A stretch of DNA of 64,000 nucleotides from Halalkalibacter oceani (GTDB lineage Bacteria; Bacillota; Bacilli; Bacillales; Bacillaceae_D): contig NZ_JBEPKD010000002.1 in the NCBI RefSeq assembly GCF_040544555.1, positions 186,001 through 250,000 of the forward strand. The letters are read 5' to 3'. The notes beneath the pieces were generated by a model that was given only the letters and a program-made list of their open reading frames with translations, was not told the origin of the DNA and did no database searches. Of the stretch, positions 1-8,711 are shown piece after piece (the stretch's first letter is position 1; each line of letters begins with the position of its first letter). The position numbers and the translations under genes were made by a program.

Positions 1-962
1 CGCAGCACCTTTTCATTTCCGCGCGCGACATTGTCCAAATGCTTATGATCACCATTGCGGACGGTGACGAAATAAGGCAGAAGCTCTCCCTGTTGATTCT
101 CGACCGGAAAATAACGTTGATGCTCCCGCATCGAGGTAATCAGCACTTCCTTCGGCAAAGCGAGAAACTCCTTATCAAAGCTGCCGGAGAGCGCTGTCGG
201 GTACTCCACGAGATGATGAACCTCTTCCAGTAAATCCTCGTCAATCGGAATGACCCAGTTTTTCTCCGCCGCCATTTCTTCTAGCTGACTGCGAATCGCC
301 TGCTTTCTCTCCTCCGGCCGGCTGATGACGTATTCCGCCAGTAAAGCCTGCTCATACTCTTTCGGCGTTTTCAGTTCAATTTTCTTTCCGAGAAAACGAT
401 GGCCGTACGTTGTCGTTCCGGTTTCGATCCCCGTAATCTCAAACGGAATTACCTCGGTACCATACAATGCGATCAGCCATTGGATCGGACGGGCAAAGCG
501 CAGCTCATGGCTTCCCCAGCGCATATTTTTCGGAAAATGAAGGCTTAAAATCAGCTCCTTCAGCGCCGGAAGCAGGTCACGCGTTTCTTTGCCGGCAATA
601 AAGCGGTTGGCGTACACATACTCGACTCCTTTTACTTCTTTAAAGAAAAGTTGATCGGTTGTTACACCTTGTCCGCGAGCGAAGCCCTGGGCCGCCTTTG
701 ACCAGTTTCCGTCTTCGTCAAGCGCAATTTTCTTCGCTGGTCCCTTCGCTTCTTCCTCAATATCCGGCTGACTGTCAGCCAACCCCTCAATCAAAATCGC
801 TAATCTTCGCGGCGTAGCGAAGGCCTGTATGTTTTCATAATCAAGCCGCTCGTCGGCAAGCCATTTTTCCATTTTCTCCTGCAGCTGCGCAATTGAGCTG
901 GTGACAAAGCGAGCCGGTAATTCCTCGACTCCGATTTCTAACAGAAAATCTTGTTTACTCAT
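1..962 (-). CDS. glyS: Glycyl-tRNA synthetase beta subunit, partial (C-terminus beyond window)
   Basis: Beta chain of the tetrameric bacterial glycyl-tRNA synthetase, which with GlyQ charges tRNA-Gly in the cytoplasm. The first 320 residues are present and the rest runs off the left edge. The N-terminus starts MSKQDFLLEIGVEELPARF, a hallmark of this family, and the body follows the family pattern (TPRRLAI, RWGSHELRFARPIQW, HLVEYP, REHQRYFPV). The ATG at 960-962 overlaps the end of glyQ by 8 nt, so the two subunits are probably translationally coupled and made in equal amounts. It shares the T-box controlled transcript with glyQ. Confidence 0.97.
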   Translation of the reverse strand, partial: MSKQDFLLEIGVEELPARFVTSSIAQLQEKMEKWLADERLDYENIQAFATPRRLAILIEGLADSQPDIEEEAKGPAKKIALDEDGNWSKAAQGFARGQGVTTDQLFFKEVKGVEYVYANRFIAGKETRDLLPALKELILSLHFPKNMRWGSHELRFARPIQWLIALYGTEVIPFEITGIETGTTTYGHRFLGKKIELKTPKEYEQALLAEYVISRPEERKQAIRSQLEEMAAEKNWVIPIDEDLLEEVHHLVEYPTALSGSFDKEFLALPKEVLITSMREHQRYFPVENQQGELLPYFVTVRNGDHKHLDNVARGNEKVL

Positions 963-1842
963 GGCTTTCTCCCTCCTTCTTCAGCATTGGAAAACCGAGA
1001 CGTTCCCGTTCGTCGTAATAAATCTTCGCCGCAGCCCGGGCGAGATTGCGAACACGGCCAATATAGCCGGTTCGTTCCGTCACCGAAATCGCTCCACGCG
1101 CATCAAGCAAATTGAAGGTGTGAGAGCATTTTAAAATATAATCATAGGCCGGAAAAACAAGGTTTTCGTCCAGCGCGCGCTTCGCTTCCTGCTCATACGT
1201 ACCAAAAAGAGTAAACAGCATCTGACTGTCCGACACTTCAAACGTATATTTCGAATGCTCATATTCCGGCTGCTTGAAAATATCGCCGTATGTGAAGCCC
1301 TCGACCCACTCCAACTCAAAGACATTTTCCTTGTCCTGAATGTAGGAGGCGAGCCGCTCCAGTCCATATGTAATCTCCGCTGAAACAGGATTTGCTTCAA
1401 GTCCGCCAACCTGCTGGAAGTAGGTAAACTGAGTAATTTCCATCCCATCGAGCCACACTTCCCAGCCTAATCCGGCACAGCCGAGCGTCGGATTTTCCCA
1501 GTTATCCTCAACGAAGCGGATATCGTGCTCCAGTGGATCAATGCCAAGTGCTTTCAAGCTGTCAAGATACAGCTCCTGGATGTTTAAAGGAGACGGCTTC
1601 ATAATTACCTGAAACTGATGATGCTGATAAAGCCGGTTCGGATTTTCACCGTAACGGCCATCAGCCGGCCGCCGCGATGGCTCAACATAGGCGACATTCC
1701 ACGGTTCAGGTCCAATCGTCCGCAAGAGCGTAAACGGACTCATCGTTCCGGCTCCTTTTTCGGTGTCATAGGCTTGCATAATCATGCAGTTTTGCTTTGA
1801 CCAATACTGTTGCAACGTTAAAATCATCGTTTGTACATTCAC
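955..1842 (-). CDS. glyQ: Glycyl-tRNA synthetase alpha subunit
   Basis: Catalytic alpha subunit of the alpha2-beta2 glycyl-tRNA synthetase; forms glycyl-adenylate and charges tRNA-Gly. 295 aa, the usual family length. The protein has the typical start (MILTLQQYWSKQNCMIMQAY), EKGAGTMSPFT, and the WEVWLDGMEITQFTYFQQ region. The start is GTG at 1840-1842, preceded by AAGGAGG at a 7-nt spacing. It is the first gene of a glyQ-glyS operon behind a T-box leader (1896-2125), so expression should respond to uncharged tRNA-Gly. Confidence 0.98.
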   Translation of the reverse strand: MNVQTMILTLQQYWSKQNCMIMQAYDTEKGAGTMSPFTLLRTIGPEPWNVAYVEPSRRPADGRYGENPNRLYQHHQFQVIMKPSPLNIQELYLDSLKALGIDPLEHDIRFVEDNWENPTLGCAGLGWEVWLDGMEITQFTYFQQVGGLEANPVSAEITYGLERLASYIQDKENVFELEWVEGFTYGDIFKQPEYEHSKYTFEVSDSQMLFTLFGTYEQEAKRALDENLVFPAYDYILKCSHTFNLLDARGAISVTERTGYIGRVRNLARAAAKIYYDERERLGFPMLKKEGESHE

Positions 1843-1895
1843 AATAAACCCTCCTTGAAGTATCGAAAAAGCGCCAAGCGGCTCTTCTGTTCATA

Positions 1896-2125
1896 CAAAA
1901 AGCCCCCATCCCTATGTCATGCGCATGACATAGGGACGAGAGCTTGTTTCCCGCGGTTCCACCCTATTTATTTAAACGGAGCTTCCGCTTAAATCACTTT
2001 ACCATTCTGTGCTCGGGAGTGCCTTCCTTTATCAGGGTAAATCCCTAGCTCACACCATCCTAGGTTCGCTTTCTTTACTTGCTGACAAGTACTTCTTTCC
2101 TTCTTCGCACGTTATTCATTTAGTA
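1896..2125 (-). promoter_or_regulatory. T-box leader of glyQS
   Basis: On the minus strand the leader holds the conserved T-box sequence AGGGTGGAACCGCG (1952-1965). It is followed by a terminator hairpin and T-run (1897-1941) with long arms built on CCCTATGTCAT/ATGACATAGGG. Uncharged tRNA pairing with the T-box bulge would favour the antiterminator. A GGC triplet at 2021-2023 (within AAGGCACTCC) is a plausible glycine specifier, but the specifier loop was not folded here. Position and gene downstream fit a glycine T-box. Confidence 0.93.
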
Positions 2126-2127
2126 GC

Positions 2128-2157
2128 ATCATAACTGAACTTCCACTGCTCTGTCAA
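2128..2157 (-). promoter_or_regulatory. Probable SigA promoter of the glyQS T-box transcript
   Basis: On the minus strand TTGACA (2152-2157) and TATGAT (2128-2133) are separated by 18 bp, just upstream of the T-box leader and just after the recO stop codon. Confidence 0.75.
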
Positions 2158-2160
2158 TAT

Positions 2161-2916
2161 TTATGAAGGCGGGAAGTCCATGCGCTCAAGCTGTTCAAGG
2201 AACCGCTTTGATTTTAATTTCAACCCTGAGTATTCATCGTAGTAGCTGGAAATAATCGTTTTCAGCTGTTGTTTCGTCTCCGGCTTCAAGGAAATTTGTC
2301 CAAGCCGATCTAGCTCAATATAAAAAAACAACCGCAACAGCCTCGCTACTTGAGTCGTCAACCGGTAAGCATGCGGATCGCGATACAAGCAGCGCTCACA
2401 TAAAAATCCGGCCTCTTTAACCGAAAAAGCAGCCGGCTCATCGGCGCGGCCACAGCTTGCACATTGGTCAAGCTCCGGGCGAATTCCAGCTACGGCAAGC
2501 ATTTTCATTTCAAAAATATACAGCAGGACGTCGCGGTCCATCCCTTCATCGATATAATGAAGCGTCTTCGCTAAAAGGTCAAACAGCGCCGGATTCGGCT
2601 GCTTTTCGTCCGTCAGCTTGTCGGTCATTTCGACGATGTAGGCCGCGTAGGCCGCCAAAAACAGATCATGCCTGACTTCTTTAAAGGAATCGATGATCTC
2701 CGCTTGCTGGAGCGTTCCGAGTCCGGTGCTTTTCTGAAAGAGAAAGGTTCCATAAATAAAGAGCTGCGACACCGCCGTTAGCCGGCTTTTCGGCTTTTTC
2801 GCCCCTCGTGCCATGACACCTATCTTTCCGAATTCCCGTGTATATAGGGTGACAATTTTGTTTGATTCTCCATAATCGGTTGTCCGTATCACAATTCCTT
2901 CTACTTTTTGCATCAT
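2161..2916 (-). CDS. recO: DNA repair protein RecO
   Basis: Recombination mediator that loads RecA onto SSB-coated DNA in the RecFOR pathway. 251 aa, usual length. The N-terminal OB-fold reads EGIVIRTTDYGESNKIVTLYT, followed by GKIGVMARGAKKPKSR. The C-terminal part has four cysteines (CASCG ... CERC near residues 150-175), the zinc motif of Gram-positive RecO. Two ATGs stand side by side (2914-2916 and 2911-2913) with only a weak GGTG upstream, so the exact start is uncertain by one codon. It follows yqzL by about 40 nt, the arrangement seen in B. subtilis. Confidence 0.96.
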   Translation of the reverse strand: MMQKVEGIVIRTTDYGESNKIVTLYTREFGKIGVMARGAKKPKSRLTAVSQLFIYGTFLFQKSTGLGTLQQAEIIDSFKEVRHDLFLAAYAAYIVEMTDKLTDEKQPNPALFDLLAKTLHYIDEGMDRDVLLYIFEMKMLAVAGIRPELDQCASCGRADEPAAFSVKEAGFLCERCLYRDPHAYRLTTQVARLLRLFFYIELDRLGQISLKPETKQQLKTIISSYYDEYSGLKLKSKRFLEQLERMDFPPS

Positions 2917-2958
2917 TGAGGTTCACCACACGGTCTGATTGTGAGGTGTCAATACCTT

Positions 2959-3105
2959 TTAATGGGTTGGAGCGTCAAATGCTTCACTTTCCTCCGTGTC
3001 CTCTTGTCCAAACTGATCGTCCGACTCACGTTCAAGCTCTTTCATTAACAAGTACGTATCCAGATTACCCGTCATTGAAAAGATTTTCCAGGAAAAATCG
3101 AGCAT
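2959..3105 (-). CDS. yqzL: YqzL family small protein
   Basis: 48-aa protein of unknown function, starting MLDFSWKIFSMTGNLDTYLL and ending in an acidic tail (ESDDQFGQEDTEESEA). Sequence and position between era and recO match YqzL of Bacillus. ATG at 3103-3105 is preceded by AAAGGTGG at a good distance. It is probably co-transcribed with recO, whose start is about 40 nt downstream. Confidence 0.87.
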   Translation of the reverse strand: MLDFSWKIFSMTGNLDTYLLMKELERESDDQFGQEDTEESEAFDAPTH

Positions 3106-3287
3106 ACAGTTTCCACCTTTCGTCATAAACGTCAACGCTCTATACTTGTATGATGACCTTGTTTACCTGTAATCATGTTAAGGAAATATTGCTAATTGAC
3201 CGCTCTTGACAACGACACAATGACAAATTTTTCTTGCTTTCTTTCATCATAATCGTTTTCTTTTAAAAAAACAATGGCCCTTCGCCC

Positions 3288-3525
3288 AGGCAAAAACGCC
3301 ACAGGGATAGAGCGCCCTGTTTCCGAATTGGGAGCGACTCCGCGGCGCAAGCCTGAGATAAAAAGGTTGGTTTTCACCTTTTTTCAGGCTTGAAGCAGCG
3401 TGCGAAGTCTGCGCCGATGTTTTACAGCCTGTACCAAAGCGTCTTACTTTGGTACAGGCTTTGCGCAGAACGAAGCCGCTGCCATCTTTTTCACTTTCGA
3501 GTTGGCGCCGGCTTCGCTCGCTCTT
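3288..3525. repeat. Composite hairpin repeats in the era-yqzL gap
   Basis: This intergenic stretch holds no gene. It starts with a partial copy (3288-3320) of the era terminator arm found again at 3526-3558. A hairpin at 3349-3391 (AAGCCTGA ... TCAGGCTT) is followed by the tail GAAGCAGCGTGCGAAG (3392-3407). A second hairpin at 3427-3459 (GCCTGTACCAAAG/CTTTGGTACAGGC) is followed by a tail rich in GCGCAGAACGAAGCC (3462-3476). The same hairpin-tail modules recur at 36459-36540 and 48819-49094. Confidence 0.8.
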
Positions 3526-3571
3526 AGGCAAAAACGCCACAGGGATAGGGCGCCCTGTGGCGTTTTTGCCT
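3526..3571 (-). terminator. Terminator of the era operon
   Basis: Near-perfect hairpin with 19-bp arms (3526-3544 and 3553-3571; built on AGGCAAAAACGCCACAGGG) that begins at the era stop codon. The arms hold A/T runs, so the stem could work in both directions. Confidence 0.8.
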
Positions 3572-4481
3572 AATATTCGTCTTCGCGGAAGCCGAAGTCG
3601 CGGAGGTGGGTTGGTTTGTTGCGCCAGTCTTTTTGGACTTTGACCCAGAGCTCGAGATAGACTTTGGAGCCGAGAAGGGTTTCGATGTCGGTGCGGGCCC
3701 GTTTGCCGACCTCTTTCAGCATCGCGCCCTGTTTGCCGATGATGATTCCTTTTTGTGAGGTGCGCTCGACGATGATCGTCGCCCCGATGTAGACGGTATC
3801 GTTGTTTTCCCGCCGCTTCATTTGCTCGACATTCACTGCAACGGAATGAGGGATTTCCTCTCTCGTTAAATGAAGTACCTTTTCGCGGATTAATTCAGCG
3901 ACGACGAAGCGTTCCGGGTGGTCTGTCACCTGATCGCTCGGATAATACTGCGGCCCTTCATCAAGGTATTCCGTAATCTGCTCCATTAAAGCCGGAACGT
4001 TATTCCCCTGCAAAGCCGAAATCGGGATCACCTCTTTGAAATCATGTTTCGTCCGATACGTTTCAATCACACCGAGCAAATCGTCGGGTGAAATTTTGTC
4101 GATTTTGTTAATGACGAGAAAAACAGGGGTGGAGGCCGACTTGAGTCGTTCTATAATAAACTCCTCACCAGGTCCGAACGCTTCTGCCGCATCCACGACA
4201 TATAAAATCAGGTCGACTTCACCGAGCGTATTTTGCGCGACCTTCATCATGAAGTCGCCCAATTTGTGCTTCGGCTTGTGAATCCCCGGCGTATCAATAA
4301 AAACAATTTGCGCCTCGTTACTCGTATAGACACCTTGAATTTTGTTGCGCGTCGTCTGCGGTTTGTCAGACATAATCGCGATTTTTTGTCCGACTACATA
4401 ATTTAGCAATGTCGATTTCCCTACATTCGGACGGCCAATAATTGAGACAAAGCCTGATTTAAATGTTGTTTGATTACTCAT
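3570..4481 (-). CDS. era: GTPase Era
   Basis: Essential GTPase for 16S rRNA processing and 30S assembly. 303 aa. G1 GRPNVGKST near residue 17, G3 DTPGIHKP near 64 and G4 NKID near 125; the C-terminal KH domain includes IIVERTSQKGIIIGKQGAMLKEVG. ATG at 4479-4481 overlaps the end of cdd by 8 nt. It is the last gene of the overlapping chain that starts at yqfC, and it is followed at once by a strong terminator hairpin. Confidence 0.98.
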   Translation of the reverse strand: MSNQTTFKSGFVSIIGRPNVGKSTLLNYVVGQKIAIMSDKPQTTRNKIQGVYTSNEAQIVFIDTPGIHKPKHKLGDFMMKVAQNTLGEVDLILYVVDAAEAFGPGEEFIIERLKSASTPVFLVINKIDKISPDDLLGVIETYRTKHDFKEVIPISALQGNNVPALMEQITEYLDEGPQYYPSDQVTDHPERFVVAELIREKVLHLTREEIPHSVAVNVEQMKRRENNDTVYIGATIIVERTSQKGIIIGKQGAMLKEVGKRARTDIETLLGSKVYLELWVKVQKDWRNKPTHLRDFGFREDEY

Positions 4482-4875
4482 CCATATCCTCCGCTGTAAA
4501 TGCTCCGGGGAGCAATTCTGCCACCGTCATCTCGACGATGTCGTCTTTTAAATTGGTTAACACTACTTTCGTATCAGGAGGGCACAGTTCCACCATTACC
4601 TGGCGACATGCCCCACAGGGCGGAACGGGACGGTTTGTATCGGCGACGACGGCGATTGCCTTCACATCGCGGTTTCCTTCTGAATATGCTTTAAACAATG
4701 CGGTACGCTCTGCACAATTGGTAAGGCCGAAGGAGGCGTTTTCGATATTCGCCCCATGATAAATCGTGCCATCTGCCATTAAAAGCGCAGCTCCTACCGG
4801 AAATTTTGAATAAGGTACGTACGCTTGCTCGCGGGCACGCTTGGCTTCCGCGATTAACTGTCGGTCGGTGGTCAT
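4474..4875 (-). CDS. cdd: Cytidine deaminase
   Basis: Deaminates cytidine and deoxycytidine to uridine and deoxyuridine in pyrimidine salvage. 133 aa, the size of the homotetrameric bacterial enzyme. The zinc site is visible as NCAERTA (CAE with the catalytic Glu) and PPCGACRQ (the two further Cys). The start ATG overlaps the TGA of the upstream DUF502 gene (ATGA), and its end overlaps era. Confidence 0.98.
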   Translation of the reverse strand: MTTDRQLIAEAKRAREQAYVPYSKFPVGAALLMADGTIYHGANIENASFGLTNCAERTALFKAYSEGNRDVKAIAVVADTNRPVPPCGACRQVMVELCPPDTKVVLTNLKDDIVEMTVAELLPGAFTAEDMDE

Positions 4876-5651
4876 TCTTTTTCATCCTTTCGCTTGGAGC
4901 GCACATGAATGACCATGTTCGCTTCATCTACTTTTGTTTCCATCTGATCAACAACCGATCCCGGATCAGGAGGGACGACAACCCCGCCTGAAATAATAAA
5001 CTTTAGTCCTTGTTCAACAGACATATTGAGCACAATGACATCCTCCTTCGGCACAAGGACGAGCCAGCCGGAGGTCGGGTTTGGTGTTGTCGGCAGAAAA
5101 ATATTAATGCAGTCCTTCGCCGTCAGCCGTTGAACCTCGCCTTTTGACTCTCCCGTCTGAAAGCCCACCGTATAAAGACCTTTACGGGGATATTCCACCA
5201 GCACCACATTTTTAAACGAGGTTCGTTCCTGGGCAAACGCATGAATCACCTGCTCAACGGAAGTATAAATCGAATTGGCAATCGGAATTTTACGAAATGT
5301 CCGGTCAATCGAGCCGAAAATCCCTTTTCCCCTTCCCTGCAGCCGCATCGCTCCAACCCAGGTCACTAAAAGAATGGTCAAGACAAAACCGATGCCGAGA
5401 AGCCGTTCAGAGAAAGGGGTGTAGACGCCAAGAAAGTAAATGCGTCCATCATGCGTTGTGATAATATTTAACGCCTTCAGCACTCCTGTAATGAAGGAAC
5501 CGAGAAAAGCATCCACCAGTCCAAACAGGAGCTGTAAGACATATATTGTTGCAATAGCCGGCAATAAAAAGATAATACCAGCAATAATGTTTTTCTGAAA
5601 CCTCTTCCACACGGGAGGTTGCTCCTTTCGCTCAGACTCTTTGACACTCAC
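4872..5651 (-). CDS. DUF502 family membrane protein
   Basis: Membrane protein of unknown function with the features of the DUF502 family: a hydrophobic segment near the N-terminus (IIAGIIFLLPAIATIYVL), a second one (LGIGFVLTILLVTWVGAM), then a soluble domain with IPIANSIYTSVEQV and LPTTPNPTSGWL. The frame is open further upstream, but the GTG at 5649-5651, 11 nt after the dgkA stop and behind an AGGACGG site, gives the expected start (about 259 aa). It lies between dgkA and cdd; B. subtilis lacks a gene here. A role in the cell envelope is only a guess from the dgkA link. Confidence 0.85.
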   Translation of the reverse strand: MSVKESERKEQPPVWKRFQKNIIAGIIFLLPAIATIYVLQLLFGLVDAFLGSFITGVLKALNIITTHDGRIYFLGVYTPFSERLLGIGFVLTILLVTWVGAMRLQGRGKGIFGSIDRTFRKIPIANSIYTSVEQVIHAFAQERTSFKNVVLVEYPRKGLYTVGFQTGESKGEVQRLTAKDCINIFLPTTPNPTSGWLVLVPKEDVIVLNMSVEQGLKFIISGGVVVPPDPGSVVDQMETKVDEANMVIHVRSKRKDEKE

Positions 5652-5662
5652 GACAGCCCGTC

Positions 5663-6052
5663 CTATTTCAGCAGTCGAAGGATTGGTGGAAGAAACAGGA
5701 TGATACCAATCACGACGGCAAACAAACAATACATGAAGACAGCACCGGCGGCAATATCCTTTGCCCGCTTGGCTAACGGGTGAAACTCCTCAGTGCAAAG
5801 GTCGACGACCCGCTCCACTGCTGTATTCATCATTTCCAAGGCAAAGACTCCAGCTATCACCAAGAGTAGAAGAACCCAGTGCAAAAGCGGGAGCCTTAAT
5901 AAACCTGCCAGCGCAAGAACAGCGGCTGCGATGATCAAGTGAAGCTGCATATTCTTCTCATGGGTGACCACATCACGGACTCCCTGTAACGCAAAAGCAA
6001 AGGCTGCCAGTAACCGCTTGACTCCTCTTCTGTTTCTATCGCGAAAGTCCAT
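5663..6052 (-). CDS. dgkA: Undecaprenol/diacylglycerol kinase DgkA
   Basis: Small integral membrane kinase. In Gram-positives this family mainly phosphorylates undecaprenol, recycling the lipid carrier for wall synthesis. 129 aa with three membrane segments and the conserved motifs FALEMMNTAVE and FHPLAKRAKDIAAGAV. Its start overlaps the end of ybeY by 17 nt, so coupled translation is likely. Confidence 0.96.
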   Translation of the reverse strand: MDFRDRNRRGVKRLLAAFAFALQGVRDVVTHEKNMQLHLIIAAAVLALAGLLRLPLLHWVLLLLVIAGVFALEMMNTAVERVVDLCTEEFHPLAKRAKDIAAGAVFMYCLFAVVIGIILFLPPILRLLK

Positions 6053-6506
6053 AGGCGCTCAAGATATCCTCTTGGCGAGAGAACATGTCTTTCTCTTCTT
6101 CTTCAGTGAGATGATCATAGCCGAGCAGATGAAGCATCCCATGCACTGTTAAAAAGCCAAGCTCCCGTTCAAAGGAATGACCGTACTCCTCGGCCTGGGA
6201 ACGGATATGAGAAACCGAAATGATGATATCCCCCAATACATTCGGAAGACCTTCAGCGACGACCTCAAGCTCTTCTTCATCCTGATCATTTAAGGCAAAA
6301 GAGATGACATCTGTCGGCTGATCCTTGCCGCGATAGTCACGGTTGATCTCCTGAATACGCTCAAGGCTGACAAATGTAACCGACACCTCGGTCTCCCCTT
6401 CCAGCTTTTCAAGTTCAGCGGTTTTTTTCAGCAGCTCTCGCACGAGGCTTTGCTGGGCTTCCGTGATTGTCGACGTTTCATCATTCATATCAACAGTTAG
6501 CTTCAT
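6036..6506 (-). CDS. ybeY: rRNA maturation endoribonuclease YbeY
   Basis: Zinc-dependent endoribonuclease needed for 16S rRNA 3'-end maturation and ribosome quality control. 156 aa. The metal-binding motif HGMLHLLGYDH is present near residue 120, and TDVISFALND precedes it. Its ATG overlaps the TGA of pgpH (ATGA). Confidence 0.98.
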   Translation of the reverse strand: MKLTVDMNDETSTITEAQQSLVRELLKKTAELEKLEGETEVSVTFVSLERIQEINRDYRGKDQPTDVISFALNDQDEEELEVVAEGLPNVLGDIIISVSHIRSQAEEYGHSFERELGFLTVHGMLHLLGYDHLTEEEEKDMFSRQEDILSAYGLSR

Positions 6507-8677
6507 TTTTTGTCTCCCTTTCCTTTTGCATCCTCCGGATATTCAATCCGCTGATGGAAGGTCCCTTTTAACGTTTCGCAGATGGAAACAGCAATTTTAT
6601 CCAGCTCTTTCAGCGTAAGATCCGATTCATCGAATTGCCCGTCCTCCAGACGGCTTTGGATGATTTTCCGGACAAGTGACTCGATTTTATCAGGTGTCGG
6701 CTTTTGAATCGTCCTGACAGCCGCTTCGACGCTGTCAGCAATCCCGACAATCGCGGCTACTTTCGTTTGCGCTTTCGGTCCCGGATAGCGGAATTGCTCT
6801 TCAGGCAATGGATGATCAGAATCCTGATTCGCTTTATGGTAGAAATATTTCAATAATGTCGTTCCGTGATGCTGCTCGGCAATATCAATAATTTCTTTCG
6901 GCATTTTGTATTCCCGCAGCATATCAGCCCCATCATACGGATGGGCGATAATAATCGTTTTACTAAGCTGTGGTGATATTTTATCATGCGGATTCTCCAT
7001 TTTCATCTGGTTTTCAATAAAGAAATGAGGGCGCTTTGTTTTTCCAAGATCGTGATAATAGGAGCCGACCCGGGCGAGTAAACCGTTTTCGCCTATCGTT
7101 TCACAGGCTGCTTCTGACAAATTGCCAACGACGACGCTATGATGATACGTTCCCGGTGTCTCGACTAAAATTTTTCGCAGCAGCGGATGATTCGGATTGG
7201 ATAATTCAATCAGCTTAGTCGTCGACAGAATGCCGAAGCCTGCCTCAAAGAATGGCAGAAGTCCGATTGTCAGCACGGCTGCCGTGAAGCCGGACAAAAA
7301 GGCAAAGCCGATATGCATGCCCAGCTCGAACCAGTTGCTCTGCACAGTTTTCAAAAAGAGCAAGGATGCTACAGCGATAATATTAATCGCTGAAACAAAC
7401 AGCCCCGCCAGTAAAATCCGCGAAATCCGCGTGGAACGACTTAGAAAATACGCGCCAGCGAACGAGCTGAACAGCATATAAAAGCCATAAGTGAAATGAA
7501 ACGTTCCGGCGCTGTTCGGATCACTGTAAAGCACGCTGCCGATGACGGCAAATATGATGCTTGAAAAGATCGCAAGCCGGGTGTGGATCAGCAGCGTAAT
7601 CAGCATCGCTCCCAAGGAAACTGGAACAACATAGCCAATCCCCTGAACTTGAAAGATTTCTAAAATACTTGTGACTTTAATCAACGAAACGGTCAAAATA
7701 AAAATCAGCGTAAACATCAGCAGATGACTGTTATTTCGTTGAACGGACGTCTGCGATTCATTCACATAATAAGCAAGCATGCTGATAATAAGCACGACGA
7801 GCAGCGCAAGTCCGATGTACGGATAAATGTTAAAGGAATCGTCCAACAGACCGACGAGGCGAAGCTGTTCATAGAGATCATGATTAATAATCTCTCCTTC
7901 TTCGACGAGCAGCTGCCCTTCGCGGATAATGACCGGCTCGACACTTTCTGCCGCTTCCTGGCGCAGTCGTTCAGTCGCTTCGGCGTCATAAATGTAGTTT
8001 GGAATAATCGCAAATTGGGCGATTTCAATCATCGCTTGCAATAAGCGATTACTGACGGTGGAAATCGCAATTTGATTGCTGACGTTACTCTTTGCTTCAG
8101 TGAGATCCCGAATCGTGATCCGCTCACTCATTATCTCATATACGGCATTGGAAGTCGCTTCCCTGGCAATTTGCAGCTGCGTAGGCGAGGCAGCAAGCAA
8201 CGTCAGCAATGTTTCCTCGCTCAGATCATTGCTTGTCCCATCAGAAAGCTCCTGCTCGACAAGAGCGAGCTGTTCATTCAGCTTCTCTTCCTGCGAAAGC
8301 TCTCGTTCCGTCTCGGCCTCCGCTGCGGCTGTCTCATAGTCATTTTTCACTTGAATGACAAGCTCAAAAATATCATTGACTTTGACGACCTGGTTTTGCG
8401 CATATTCACGTTTCTGGTCATAGACAGGAGAGATGGCATCAATCGCTTCATTTTGCCGTCGTTCCGTTTCCACTTTATTTTCTACGGTAATAGGAGACCG
8501 AATATCCCGATCAGCGATTTGCGAAAGGCGCACATCGAGCGTGTCCGGAATCACGCTGCCCAGCATAAGCAGGTAAAGAAGAATCCCCATGATAAAAAAA
8601 AGGATTGTTCGAATATACTGATGATCGCGAAGCTGTTTCCACCATTTTTGCTGATCTATCGGTGCGCGTCTTCTCAT
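6503..8677 (-). CDS. pgpH: Cyclic-di-AMP phosphodiesterase PgpH (7TMR-HD)
   Basis: Membrane phosphodiesterase that hydrolyses cyclic di-AMP through a cytoplasmic HD domain and so affects potassium and osmotic balance. 724 aa. An N-terminal membrane anchor (TILFFIMGILLYLLMLGSV) is followed by an extracellular 7TMR-HDED region to about residue 270, several membrane segments to about 480, and the HD domain with HHSVVVGNLSEAA and YYHDLGKTKRP. B. subtilis counterpart is YqfF. ATG is preceded by GGGGTGA. Confidence 0.95.
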   Translation of the reverse strand: MRRRAPIDQQKWWKQLRDHQYIRTILFFIMGILLYLLMLGSVIPDTLDVRLSQIADRDIRSPITVENKVETERRQNEAIDAISPVYDQKREYAQNQVVKVNDIFELVIQVKNDYETAAAEAETERELSQEEKLNEQLALVEQELSDGTSNDLSEETLLTLLAASPTQLQIAREATSNAVYEIMSERITIRDLTEAKSNVSNQIAISTVSNRLLQAMIEIAQFAIIPNYIYDAEATERLRQEAAESVEPVIIREGQLLVEEGEIINHDLYEQLRLVGLLDDSFNIYPYIGLALLVVLIISMLAYYVNESQTSVQRNNSHLLMFTLIFILTVSLIKVTSILEIFQVQGIGYVVPVSLGAMLITLLIHTRLAIFSSIIFAVIGSVLYSDPNSAGTFHFTYGFYMLFSSFAGAYFLSRSTRISRILLAGLFVSAINIIAVASLLFLKTVQSNWFELGMHIGFAFLSGFTAAVLTIGLLPFFEAGFGILSTTKLIELSNPNHPLLRKILVETPGTYHHSVVVGNLSEAACETIGENGLLARVGSYYHDLGKTKRPHFFIENQMKMENPHDKISPQLSKTIIIAHPYDGADMLREYKMPKEIIDIAEQHHGTTLLKYFYHKANQDSDHPLPEEQFRYPGPKAQTKVAAIVGIADSVEAAVRTIQKPTPDKIESLVRKIIQSRLEDGQFDESDLTLKELDKIAVSICETLKGTFHQRIEYPEDAKGKGDKK

Positions 8678-8711
8678 GATAATTCACCCCGGTTCCCCTT
8701 TAGTATCCCTT

